Source: Prevotella sp. (GTDB lineage Bacteria > Bacteroidota > Bacteroidia > Bacteroidales > Bacteroidaceae). From it: a stretch of 64,000 nucleotides of DNA. The stretch is taken from contig JAFUAY010000040.1 of the NCBI GenBank assembly GCA_017460515.1, positions 1 through 64,000 on the forward strand, written 5' to 3'. A model generated the notes under the pieces. That model did no database searches, was not told the origin of the DNA, and saw only the letters and a program-made list of their open reading frames with translations. The position numbers and the translations under genes are program-made. Of this stretch, positions 18,701 through 26,860 are shown in pieces. The first letter of the stretch is position 1, and each line of letters begins with the position of its first letter.

Positions 18701-20381
18701 TCCTATCACGAAGAACGAGAAGGGCAGCCTGTCGCTGACCAATATCAACCACTCTGGTAATACTACGGTGAATGGTGGTACGCTGATTGTGGCGCTTTTG
18801 GCCAACAACGCCGGTCAGACATGGGGCTCATTGGGCGATGTGTCGAAGAAGATTACGCTGAACGACGGTGCGGTTCTGCGTACCAATGGTGTGATTATTA
18901 CCGACCAGACCTTGAATATCAATGGTAGTGTCAGCGTCGATGTGCCTTCTGGTAAGAGTGTCATCTTCAACAAGGGCATCAAGGGTGCAGGCGCAACGCT
19001 TAGCAAGACGGGTGCCGGTTCGATGGAAATGGGTACGGAAAGCAATACCTTTGGTAAGCTGATTATCAAGGCTGGTACGCTGACCTCTAATCATGGTAAC
19101 CATAAAGAGACGTTGCCACCAACGGTTGAGTTCCAAGGTGGTACGCTGTGGGCAGCCAATGATGAAGGCACTAATATCGACAATACTGCCAACTTCGTTG
19201 TGCCCGAAGGAAAGACGGGTGCCTTCTATGGCGGTTTCCGCTCTACCTATCGCGGCAGTCTGACGGGTGCAGGCACGTTCACTGCCTATACAGGTGGTGT
19301 GCGCTGTTACTTCGATGGCGACTGGAGCCAGTTCACGGGTACAATTGTTGCCGGTATGAACAACCGTCAAAACAAGAAGTCATACAATCCTGTTTGGGAG
19401 TTCCGTAATACCAATGGTATGCCTAATGCTACGCTGAATGTTCAGGACAAGGTACAGGTCAGCAACAGTGGTAAGGATATTGAATTGGGCGGACTGAAGG
19501 GAACTGGTTATCTGCTTGGTTCGGGTAAATGGATTCTCAATAGTGATCAGAACATCACGCTCTCTACCGTTCACGTTGGTGTTCCTGCGGCCTTCAATCC
19601 CGGCTGGGGCGATGTCGCCGTTCAGACGTCAGCGCTTGTGAAGCGCGGTACGGGTAAGTTGACTGTTTCTACGCTGGGTAATATTAATGGTCAGCTGACG
19701 ATTGAGGAAGGTACACTCGCATTCAATAACTCACAGCTTGATACCTATATCAATGGTGCCAACCTGCTCACTATCGGCAGTAAGGGTCGAGTGGCTGCAC
19801 AGGGTTTGATTCGTCAGTTGGTGGTGAATGCCGGTGGTGAACTGTTCCTCAACGGTTCTCTTTACAATGAGACTACTCCAGGTACCATCAAGACCAATGC
19901 CCGCACACAGTTCAGCAGAGGCAGTGTGCTGACCTATCTCTTCAAGAGCACCAAGCAGTCACAATTCCAGCCCTATATGCTGGAGATGAACGGAACGGTA
20001 CGCATTCAGCTGGTTGGCGACTATGTGCCTGCTGTTGGTGATGAATTCGTGCTTTGGGAGACCAGCAGTACCTTTACTGGTACGCCCGACTTCGATTTGC
20101 CTGAACTGCCAAGCGGGCTCTATTGGGACGTGACGGATGTTGCTCAGAAGAAGGGCGTGCTTCGCGTTACTGACGATCCCGCCGGTATCGGTGCTATTGC
20201 TGGCGATGCAGTGGTGGAGTGTGAGGTGCTGACACTTAGCGGACAGCATGTTGCATCCTTTGTAACAACGAAATCGGCAGCCATTGCCAAGGCAAAGACA
20301 GCAGGTCTTCGCGCGGGTACATTTATTATCAATATGCGCGACGGACACCGTTCTGAGGCTCGCAAGGTGGTAGTAAAATAA
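15705..20381 (+). CDS. PL11-like protein fused to autotransporter-type beta-strand repeats
   Basis: A very large secreted protein (1558 residues). After a signal peptide (about 1-20) comes a PL11-like propeller (about 22-630) with VADVDGDGQMEVVVKRR, DVDMDGRDEIVFGS and TTGFGHGDAQHCGD, paralogous to the neighbouring lyase. Residues about 690-1480 are Gly/Thr/Asn-rich and contain motifs like autotransporter-associated beta-strand repeats (LVKQGEGVLVLP, NHSGNTTVNGGTL, LVKRGTGKLTV, INGQLTIEEGTL), which usually fold as a long beta-helix. The tail (about 1488-1558) resembles a type IX sorting domain. An ordinary PL11 enzyme is about 600-830 residues, so the helix is an added stalk or binding part. 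Activity on pectin is likely but unproven. Confidence 0.86.
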   Translation: MKKLILLSLMGLMMVSAVYAQRVTDKLTRGLVAIPQGDKTGQDDRYGVSGVGNFVCWRILPSEYYDTQYNLYRDGTKLNATPLSVSNYQDNAGKASSKYYVIPVVKGQERQDLKSAEVTPWEHQYWDINVKNVVNRNGVDVNAGYSLNDCSVADVDGDGQMEVVVKRRNDSGNLNTADNKTDFNLHECYKMDGTRLWWIDMGPNLMAGPDEQFDLILYDWDQDGKAEALMRGADNMIIHTATGKNIKVGNMSYYAPRYEYTRDGAEYLIYLNGETGEPYGWDGSENWTPAAYPLPRYESGESDYATVWGSNDTGHRSCKHYFGAPYLDGRNPAIFLGRGCYTRHKFCALSVNKETHELTQLWRWNCYDGGSPWFGNGFHNYAIADVDMDGRDEIVFGSMIIDDTGYGLSTTGFGHGDAQHCGDLDPYRWGLEQFVCLESSAVPGIAYTDGMSSTLRYTTGTGGDNGRCMAGNFQNTYPGAVGNSFGTDVISLVADKVIGGMNMANDDYLNCRIYWDGDLLDEFMDSPGTERSPCVYKYGAGRLWLGGGSLNNSSKNNPGFLGDIIGDWREEIINRVGTNTLRINISSYVSPWGITSLWYDHEYRNAMTWQSVGYNQPPHTSFFLGEMEGITKEPPANTLEGRTEIKNGGTINTTDNQLLISGYENQTISVADGASPYVLYVNAPAWVKGSGGTLQTDGSIKALTSTPKQPKRTVETYTTTLTGGAFGGATRLVKQGEGVLVLPKVTQKHTGNTDVWNGTLQFDGTMEASPVWLNRHTTLISDGGQFNGGLKAEYNATIYPGGQGNVGTISASKLELGFGSRIVIDVNGTNFDQVNADALVLEDKTSDDVWVKFGPRYKSPVLQFNITGEVAPGTYELGTVGAVTGSIEEIIIEGFPTNRKTTLVYADKKLKIEVEEARVASTVVWNGTSDNAIWQQAVSTNFIADGKESYSTDGDKVVFNDDAAATSVTIRGAVSPSEVVFNNATKNYVIYGDSIVAGAPITKNEKGSLSLTNINHSGNTTVNGGTLIVALLANNAGQTWGSLGDVSKKITLNDGAVLRTNGVIITDQTLNINGSVSVDVPSGKSVIFNKGIKGAGATLSKTGAGSMEMGTESNTFGKLIIKAGTLTSNHGNHKETLPPTVEFQGGTLWAANDEGTNIDNTANFVVPEGKTGAFYGGFRSTYRGSLTGAGTFTAYTGGVRCYFDGDWSQFTGTIVAGMNNRQNKKSYNPVWEFRNTNGMPNATLNVQDKVQVSNSGKDIELGGLKGTGYLLGSGKWILNSDQNITLSTVHVGVPAAFNPGWGDVAVQTSALVKRGTGKLTVSTLGNINGQLTIEEGTLAFNNSQLDTYINGANLLTIGSKGRVAAQGLIRQLVVNAGGELFLNGSLYNETTPGTIKTNARTQFSRGSVLTYLFKSTKQSQFQPYMLEMNGTVRIQLVGDYVPAVGDEFVLWETSSTFTGTPDFDLPELPSGLYWDVTDVAQKKGVLRVTDDPAGIGAIAGDAVVECEVLTLSGQHVASFVTTKSAAIAKAKTAGLRAGTFIINMRDGHRSEARKVVVK

Positions 20382-20404
20382 TACATTTTTCAGGAAAATA
20401 GCAG

Positions 20405-20442
20405 AAAATGGGGGCATTTGTCAAAAAATATGCCCCCATTTT
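20405..20442. terminator. Terminator after the PL11-like fusion gene
   Basis: AAAATGGGGGCAT (20405-20417) and ATGCCCCCATTTT (20430-20442) are perfect 13-base inverted repeats with a 12-base loop, ending in a T-run. Confidence 0.92.
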
Positions 20443-20466
20443 CTTGTCTTGTATCAATAAAAACCT

Positions 20467-20474
20467 TACCTTTG
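20467..20474 (+). promoter_or_regulatory. Promoter -7 box of the secreted protein gene
   Basis: TACCTTTG is an exact TAnnTTTG match, giving an AT-rich leader of about 70 bases before the ATG at 20551. Confidence 0.72.
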
Positions 20475-20550
20475 CAGCCGACTACTATAGGATTAATTTG
20501 CAAATTTTGAGTTTTCAATATCTTTTATTAATAACTAAATTATAACAATT

Positions 20551-23397
20551 ATGAGAAAAAGACTACTTATTGCAGCTCTTGCATTGGTAAGTGTGGTATC
20601 TGGCTATGCCTATGAAAAGGACAGCTATATCTACACCTCTACGCAGAAGTTCCAGTTTACTGGAGAAAACATTGTCAAGAATGGCGACTTTGCCGAAGGC
20701 CTCGTAGGATTTACGGGTTCTGACGCTGGCGAATTTGATGCCGCTACATGGTCCCTGAGCGCGGGTTCTGGTCCTAACGGAGAGAACACGCTGAAGAGCT
20801 TGGGCGCAACAGAAGGTGCTGCTTTCTGTGGCGTTTGGGGCGCTGAGGATGGCTTGGTCGATGGAAAATCTTACCTTGCATCTGTTCAGATCAAGGGCGC
20901 TGATAGTAAGACAACTATTGGTACATCTATTGGCGCAAACTATCTTGACTTCTTTATGAACAATGATGGTGCACTCATTCGCGTTGATGGTACTGAAGAA
21001 GCTCCTGTTACAGGTATTGCTACTGCTCAGGTATTTTATGCAGACAACTGGGCAACTCTTTGCTTCCTCTTCACTTATGCTGAGGGCGCTAAGGTAGTGA
21101 TGCATATTGAGAAGATGGCTACTGATGTTGAGATTGCTAATATCACTATTCAGGAGGCTTCTCAGGTCTATGATGATCGCGTTGCTAAAAGAAGATTAGC
21201 TTTTGCTAAGAAACTACTTGATGATCCAAACTTTAGTGTAGAAGCTGCTGCAGAAGCTCGCGCTAATATGCTTGAAAATGTTATTCCTGGTATCGAAGGA
21301 ATGCTTGAAGCTGGTGAGTTGGATGATATTGCTTATGCTGAAGGTATGATGGCATCCTTTGAGGAGGAATTTGCTGCATACATGGATGCTTCTTCTTTCA
21401 ATATCGCAACTGACGAATATTTCAAGTATGCTGCTGATTTAACAACTTTCCCCAAATATAATCGTGGTGCTTCTCAGATGGCCAGCGGATCAGTTGTAGG
21501 AGGATTCCTTTTCCATGGTGACAACTGGTGGCATGGAGATAAAGCAGAATACCTCACTAAGCAGATTCAGGGTGTTGGCAACTATCAAGTAGGTCCTGGC
21601 TCGGTCTCTTTGTATAACAAGTACATGCCTGCAGGAAAGTACTATATTGCTGCTGAGATGCGTAATGCTCGTTGTGAAAAGGGTTATACTTTGAGATTTA
21701 CCCACAAGGCTGAGGTTTCTGCTTTTGTAGGAAAGGATACTGTAAAACTTGATTCTATCCAAGGCGAGGATTTCGTTAGGTTCTATATTGTTAAAGAATT
21801 TAAGGGTGGCGAGCCTTTCGAGGCAGGTTTTTATTGGGATGGACCTCTTCATGATGGAACTTTCCATATTAAGAATTTCGAGATTCGTAGTTTTGAAGAT
21901 GTCACATCTGGCGTTGCTCATTTGAAGGCTTTCGAATCTTACAAGGCACAGTGGGATGCTGCTGTTGCTGCACGTGAAAAGCTCTATGGCATGGTTGACC
22001 AGAAGAACTATATCTGGGGACAGGATTCATTGGCAAGTGCCCGTAAGATTTGGGATCCCATCTGGTTCAATCAGTATCACAAGCGTTGGATCACTGATGA
22101 TGGTGAAGATGCAGGCAAGGCTACAACTGCTGAGCTCGAGGATTGGACTCTCTATCAGGGTGTTGAGCTTTATACTGAGCCAGATACTCTGGGTGAAGTA
22201 AAGCGCTTAGAGTACCAGCTGGTTCGTAACTACCAGTGGGCTACTACCTATGTAACCAACCTGAACAAGCCTTTCTCTGATCTGGCTACTGCTATTGATG
22301 AAGCTAAGAAGACACGTAATCAGGGATCATACGCTTCTGGTGATCGTGCTACTTACAAGACTGCTATTGAGGCAGCTATTGCTACCATTAAGGATGTTCG
22401 CGCTAAGACTGTCGATGCTACCCGTGTAGCTGACTCTACCACTCTGGCTGATGCTCAGGCTAAGCTGGCTGCTGCTACTGAGGCTTTCATCGCATCTGTA
22501 GAACTGAAGCCTATTGTTGATATCGATTTTGAAACTAAGGCCCAAGTTGATGGTGAAGGTAATTATTCTATCGCAGGAGCTGTAGGTCAGATGGATTTCG
22601 GAACTAATTTCCAGCCTGATAATTCCGTTGCGGATTGGAATTTCGCACAAGGATATGATGGCGTTTTGGAGGATGTCTTGCATGTTGGTGGTGCAAGCTA
22701 TGGTACAGTTGCTTTACCTGAGCCTTCTGCAAGTGATGCTCTGTCTATCACATTTGATTTGTGGTATGGTCAGCTTGGTAAAGGATTTATGGATGTTGAG
22801 TTCCTGAATGCTGATGGAACAAGAGTTCTGGGCTTTAGCTACGATAGCTATAATAGCAATGTTGCCTATAACGATTTTGATGACGCTTCTGGTACAGGTA
22901 TGGTAATTAAGGGTAATGTAAAGAGTAATCACGATAAGAACGGTGGTGCTGCCTCTGTTTGTACTGATGCTTTGCGCAACTCTTTCACTTTGACTATTGA
23001 CTATAGTAAGCAGACTGTTCAAGGTAAAGTTGTTAACTCTTCAAAGAATATTGATGGTGCAGTCCTTCCTTTCCCCGCTCTGGCAGAAGATGCAGGTAAG
23101 ATCGTTTCTTTCCGCATTGGTAGTTCTACCTATCAGAAGGCTAATAATGGAGCAACAGGTCGCCGTTGCTGGTTCGATAACTTGAAGATCTTCAAGTATC
23201 AGTTGACTGACTTCGAAGAGGACATCACCGAGACTGGTTGGGCTGAATGGACTCCTACTGTTGACGGTATCGCTACTGTTAAGGAGAACAACAAGTTCGA
23301 CAACACCATCTACACCATCTCTGGTGTTCGTGTGAACAGCAAGAACCTGCAGAAGGGTCTCTACATCATCAACGGTAAGAAAGTCGTGATTAAGTAA
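20551..23397 (+). CDS. Secreted multidomain protein of unknown function with sorting tail
   Basis: I do not recognise this 948-residue protein. Visible parts: signal peptide (about 1-20); an N-terminal beta-rich segment with the carbohydrate-binding-like opening NIVKNGDFAEGLVGF (about 39); a helical region (about 210-275); a second beta region (about 290-450); an Ala/Thr/Lys-rich helical bundle like FIVAR repeats (about 580-650); a lectin or LamG-like sandwich (about 655-885) ending in CWFDNLKIFKY; and a type IX-like sorting tail with YTISGVRVN and LQKGLYIINGKKVVIK. It has its own promoter and strong terminator. The architecture suggests a cell-surface glycan-binding protein or an unassigned enzyme; that is inference. 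Confidence 0.75.
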   Translation: MRKRLLIAALALVSVVSGYAYEKDSYIYTSTQKFQFTGENIVKNGDFAEGLVGFTGSDAGEFDAATWSLSAGSGPNGENTLKSLGATEGAAFCGVWGAEDGLVDGKSYLASVQIKGADSKTTIGTSIGANYLDFFMNNDGALIRVDGTEEAPVTGIATAQVFYADNWATLCFLFTYAEGAKVVMHIEKMATDVEIANITIQEASQVYDDRVAKRRLAFAKKLLDDPNFSVEAAAEARANMLENVIPGIEGMLEAGELDDIAYAEGMMASFEEEFAAYMDASSFNIATDEYFKYAADLTTFPKYNRGASQMASGSVVGGFLFHGDNWWHGDKAEYLTKQIQGVGNYQVGPGSVSLYNKYMPAGKYYIAAEMRNARCEKGYTLRFTHKAEVSAFVGKDTVKLDSIQGEDFVRFYIVKEFKGGEPFEAGFYWDGPLHDGTFHIKNFEIRSFEDVTSGVAHLKAFESYKAQWDAAVAAREKLYGMVDQKNYIWGQDSLASARKIWDPIWFNQYHKRWITDDGEDAGKATTAELEDWTLYQGVELYTEPDTLGEVKRLEYQLVRNYQWATTYVTNLNKPFSDLATAIDEAKKTRNQGSYASGDRATYKTAIEAAIATIKDVRAKTVDATRVADSTTLADAQAKLAAATEAFIASVELKPIVDIDFETKAQVDGEGNYSIAGAVGQMDFGTNFQPDNSVADWNFAQGYDGVLEDVLHVGGASYGTVALPEPSASDALSITFDLWYGQLGKGFMDVEFLNADGTRVLGFSYDSYNSNVAYNDFDDASGTGMVIKGNVKSNHDKNGGAASVCTDALRNSFTLTIDYSKQTVQGKVVNSSKNIDGAVLPFPALAEDAGKIVSFRIGSSTYQKANNGATGRRCWFDNLKIFKYQLTDFEEDITETGWAEWTPTVDGIATVKENNKFDNTIYTISGVRVNSKNLQKGLYIINGKKVVIK

Positions 23398-23424
23398 TAT
23401 CACCCCTCCTTTTTAACTCAAATA

Positions 23425-23459
23425 TTGGGAGCGCAGTTGCTGCGCTCCCAATTTTTTTT
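23425..23459 (+). terminator. Terminator after the secreted protein gene
   Basis: TTGGGAGCGCAG (23425-23436), a TTG loop, CTGCGCTCCCAA (23440-23451), then eight T. A textbook rho-independent terminator. Confidence 0.96.
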
Positions 23460-23500
23460 ATTGGGGGAACAAGAGTTCAGAAAGTAAGATTGTGGTGTTT

Positions 23501-23588
23501 TGACTTTAGTCGGAAGAATTTACGACATAAGTCATAAAATATTACGACAGAAGTCGGAAGCTTTTTCGACATAAGTCGTAAATCATTA
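23501..23588. repeat. Four dyad units at exact 22-bp spacing upstream of the FAS1/SusC/D locus
   Basis: Units start at 23501, 23523, 23545 and 23567. The cores are TGACTTTAGTCG, CGACATAAGTCA, CGACAGAAGTCG and CGACATAAGTCG, that is CGAC-N4-GTCG, with centres at 23506.5, 23528.5, 23550.5 and 23572.5. The 10 bases between cores are AT-rich and less conserved. Two helical turns between dyads puts all four on one DNA face, as expected for cooperative protein binding. The array lies about 125-215 bp upstream of the putative promoter. Confidence 0.9.
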
Positions 23589-23686
23589 AAGACTGTTTTT
23601 AGGCAAAGGAAAAATAGGGAGGACGTTTTTCCTTTTTATTCAATATCCAAAAAATGTAGTGAATTGTCAATATTTGTAGAAAGATA

Positions 23687-23719
23687 TTTTGGTAGTTTGT
23701 TTTTTTTTTCGTTATTTTG
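23687..23719 (+). promoter_or_regulatory. Candidate promoter of the FAS1/SusC/D locus
   Basis: TTTTG at 23687-23691 is followed after 21 bases by TATTTTG at 23713-23719, one base short of the TAnnTTTG consensus. The departure may make it activator-dependent. Confidence 0.5.
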
Positions 23720-23785
23720 CACGTTGAAATCTACGAACTACGAATATTTCGAAATAAATCAAACAATATTAGCTAATAACCATTT

Positions 23786-26700
23786 ATGAAGAGAATCTTT
23801 TTCTGTGTCTCTCTCGCTCTGACGGGATTGATGACCTCTTGCGTTGAAAAATACGAGGAGGTGGATGCAGACAGTAAGCCGGAATGGCTTGGCTCAAGCA
23901 TCTATTCGGAATTGGAGAACCCATCTGAGGCGGCTGGTCTTCAAGGTACTTTCTCAACCTATTTGCGGCTGATTAATGACCTGGGACAGGCAGATGTGCT
24001 GAAACGCACAGGTTCAAAGACGGTGTTCCCCGCAAATGATGATGCTTTCAAACGTTTCTTTGAAAGTGACAATGTTTGGGGCGTGAAGAGTTATGAGCAG
24101 TTATCGTATGCCCGGAAGGTGCTGCTGCTCAAGTCGTCAATGCTCGACAACCCTCTGCTGTTGCAGATGCTGCCCAACATGAGTAACGGTACCGTGGAGG
24201 CTGTTTCGGGTCAGGCCCTGAAGCATGCTACAAACGTGGCTGTGAGCGACTCTGTACAGATCATGAAGGGTAAGGACGACATGCCTAAGAACAATCCTTT
24301 CTGGACGAAGTTCTACAATCAGGACATCAGCATCGTATCGGATGCATCCACCCCGATGATGGTGCACCTGACGCGTGAGTACATGATTAACAACAGCATC
24401 ACGATGAATGGCGATGACAGCGACTTTGCACTGATCACCGGCAATCCCTATCCTGAAGGCTCACGTACCGCGTACATCTTTAATAATAAGGTGATTGTGC
24501 CCGACGTAACCTGTCAGAACGGCTATATCCATCAGATGGACAACGTGCTGGTTCCCCCAGGCAATATGGCCCAGGTGCTCCGCAACCGCGAAAACCTCAG
24601 CTTGATGAGCCGCATGTTGGACTACTTCGCACTGCCCATTCTCTCAGATGCTGTCACGAAAGACTACAACAGCTGGGCACGTGAGAACAACCGCCAGCAG
24701 AAAGACGCTATCTATACGATGCGTTATATGAGTTCACGTTCGTATAACTACGATAACTACGTGAACAATCAGGAACCGGTCGTGGAGGCATTGGCCAACA
24801 AGAAGATTGACGATGTGATGATTACCAACTACCTGGACTTCGATCCAGGCTGGAACGGTTATTATCCTGCCGTTGTCAATGCTGGCGGACGTAATGTGGA
24901 AATCATGGATATGGCTTCCTTCTTCGTGCCCAACGACCAGGCCGTGCGCGACTATTTCCTGCCGAGTACAGGCGATCCCAACAAGGGTCACGGTGCCTTC
25001 CTCATTGATATCTATGGCGATCCCAGTCTGTCTAATACGGCTGAGAACCTGCCTACCCACTTGGATTCACTCCATGTGAAGAATCCTCAGATTGTCACCT
25101 CGCTGCTGAAGAACCTGATGAAGGCCTCGTTCGTAGAGTCAGTGCCCAGCAAGTTCGAGTCTGTGTTGAACGATGCTTCTGAGAACATGGGTCTGACGAT
25201 TGACCTGATTGCCAAGAAAGATGACGGCAAGCGCGATATCGTAATGGCCAACAACGGTGCCGTCTACGTGCTGAACGAGATGATTGCCCCTGATGAGTTC
25301 CAGGCTGTGCTTGCTCCTGCTACGTTCTATCAGGATATGAAGGTGATGAACTGGGCCATTCAGGACCGTGGTAGCACCGACTATCACCTGGGTCTCGACT
25401 TTAAGTTCTACCTCTTGGCTATGAAGGCCAACTATGCTTTCTTCATCCCTGAAGACTCAGCATTCAACTATTACTATCTGGATCCCGCTACGCTGGGCCA
25501 TCGCGAGAACAATACACCTAACGGTGCGCTGCGTCCCGACGTGCTCCATTTCTTCTATAAGGATGACGGACAGGCTCCGACGCTGAAGTGCGAACGCATG
25601 AAGTTCGATATGGAGGCTGGTCAGCCCGTTGGAGAGCCTGTCGCTGAGAAGATTGCCAACGTGAAGAGTCAGCTCGTTGACCTGCTGAACTACCACACCG
25701 TGGTGCTGAAGGAGGGTCAGGACATCAGCTCGAACCATTACTTCAAGACCAAGCATGGTGGCGAGATCTACGTGGATGGTCCTAACAAGGAGGGCACACA
25801 CGCTATGTCGGGTGCTCAGCGCGACCTGACCTACTTCGACGTGATGGGCAACCAGCAGAAGGGTCGCACCTTCACCATCCAGGGACTTGACGCTCCGAAG
25901 ATTACGCAGGTCTATCCTGAGAAGAACGGTTATGCCTATCGTCTGGACCGCGTCATCCAGGCACCCGTGCAGAGTGTCTATGGCGTGCTGAAGGGAACGG
26001 TGCTCAATGGCGATACCGTCTTCTCGAAGTTCCTCAATGCATGCACCGACCTCTCGCAGGCCGACGTGCTCGACTGGGCTGGTATCTCACAGGCTCAGAA
26101 AGAGACGGGCGGTACCGAACAGGATGCCTATAAAGTGTTTGTCAGCGACTATAAACTCGGCACGAAGTCGATTGCCAACGCTTGTCTGGACTACAACGTG
26201 AAGATGTTCAATACCTATAACTACACCCTCTTTGCTCCTGACAATGCTGCAATGGACTTGGCTTACGAGCGCGGTCTGCCCAAGTGGGAGTCGGACGATG
26301 CCAGCGAGGAGACCGTATCCAAACTGTATATGGACTACCAGCAGAAGGTGCAGCAGTGGGCTGAGGACAATGACAAGGATCCCAAGGATTATGAAGACGA
26401 TGCCACCGACACCGCAAACAAGGCAAAGGCCAAGAAGATGATCAAGGCCATCCGCGACTTCATCCGCTTCCATTTCGTAACCAACTCTGTCTATGCCGAT
26501 CAGAGCGTTGACGGTGGTCGTATGAAGACCCTCAGCTCTGACGATATGGGTGTGGCTAAGGAAATCCGTGTATCAGGCGGCAGCGGTGTCATCACCGTTA
26601 CTGACAACTCTCACCAGGTGTCTGTGAATGCTGCCGACAGTGGTTCGAAGGTGGTCAACAAGATGGCGCGTGACTATTGGTTTGATAACAACAAGATGCA

Positions 26701-26821
26701 CGCCAAAGCTATCGAGACCTCTTCATTCTGTGCTGTTCACCAGATCTCTGACCCCCTCTGTGCCGACAAGAACGGTCGCTATGACAATCAGTTATCAGCA
26801 TCGTCACGCAGAGGCAGATAA
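23786..26821 (+). CDS. Fasciclin (FAS1) repeat surface lipoprotein, four modules
   Basis: FAS1 domains are adhesion modules of about 140 residues. This 1011-residue lipoprotein has a lipobox ending LTGLMTSC (Cys19) and four FAS1-like modules marked by the TxFxPxDxAF type motif: TVFPANDDAFKRFF (about 78), SFFVPNDQAVRDYF (about 377), AFFIPEDSAFNYY (about 550) and TLFAPDNAAMDLAY (about 813). An acidic Lys/Asp-rich insert (about 850-880) lies in the last module. It is the first gene of the locus, 39 bp before susC. By position it could be a surface glycan-binding or matrix-contact protein serving the SusC/D pair, but no binding data can be read from sequence. Confidence 0.88.
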   Translation: MKRIFFCVSLALTGLMTSCVEKYEEVDADSKPEWLGSSIYSELENPSEAAGLQGTFSTYLRLINDLGQADVLKRTGSKTVFPANDDAFKRFFESDNVWGVKSYEQLSYARKVLLLKSSMLDNPLLLQMLPNMSNGTVEAVSGQALKHATNVAVSDSVQIMKGKDDMPKNNPFWTKFYNQDISIVSDASTPMMVHLTREYMINNSITMNGDDSDFALITGNPYPEGSRTAYIFNNKVIVPDVTCQNGYIHQMDNVLVPPGNMAQVLRNRENLSLMSRMLDYFALPILSDAVTKDYNSWARENNRQQKDAIYTMRYMSSRSYNYDNYVNNQEPVVEALANKKIDDVMITNYLDFDPGWNGYYPAVVNAGGRNVEIMDMASFFVPNDQAVRDYFLPSTGDPNKGHGAFLIDIYGDPSLSNTAENLPTHLDSLHVKNPQIVTSLLKNLMKASFVESVPSKFESVLNDASENMGLTIDLIAKKDDGKRDIVMANNGAVYVLNEMIAPDEFQAVLAPATFYQDMKVMNWAIQDRGSTDYHLGLDFKFYLLAMKANYAFFIPEDSAFNYYYLDPATLGHRENNTPNGALRPDVLHFFYKDDGQAPTLKCERMKFDMEAGQPVGEPVAEKIANVKSQLVDLLNYHTVVLKEGQDISSNHYFKTKHGGEIYVDGPNKEGTHAMSGAQRDLTYFDVMGNQQKGRTFTIQGLDAPKITQVYPEKNGYAYRLDRVIQAPVQSVYGVLKGTVLNGDTVFSKFLNACTDLSQADVLDWAGISQAQKETGGTEQDAYKVFVSDYKLGTKSIANACLDYNVKMFNTYNYTLFAPDNAAMDLAYERGLPKWESDDASEETVSKLYMDYQQKVQQWAEDNDKDPKDYEDDATDTANKAKAKKMIKAIRDFIRFHFVTNSVYADQSVDGGRMKTLSSDDMGVAKEIRVSGGSGVITVTDNSHQVSVNAADSGSKVVNKMARDYWFDNNKMHAKAIETSSFCAVHQISDPLCADKNGRYDNQLSASSRRGR

Positions 26822-26860
26822 ATCACGAAGCATTTAAGAACGTAAAGGCATATCAATAAT

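Larger units (their letters stand above)
23398..23785. other. 388-bp control region upstream of the FAS1/SusC/D locus
   Basis: No gene is seen. In order it holds a strong terminator (23425-23459), four 22-bp dyad units (23501-23588), a hairpin with arms AGGAAAAA (23607-23614) and TTTTTCCT (23626-23633) followed by a T-run, a candidate promoter (23687-23719) and a leader of about 60 bases. The hairpin lies upstream of the promoter, so it may insulate the locus from read-through. Confidence 0.75.

Noticed and set aside
24137-24367. Small minus-strand genes within the FAS1, SusC and SusD coding regions
   Set aside because: All are short antisense shadows with no start signal or homology I can recognise.
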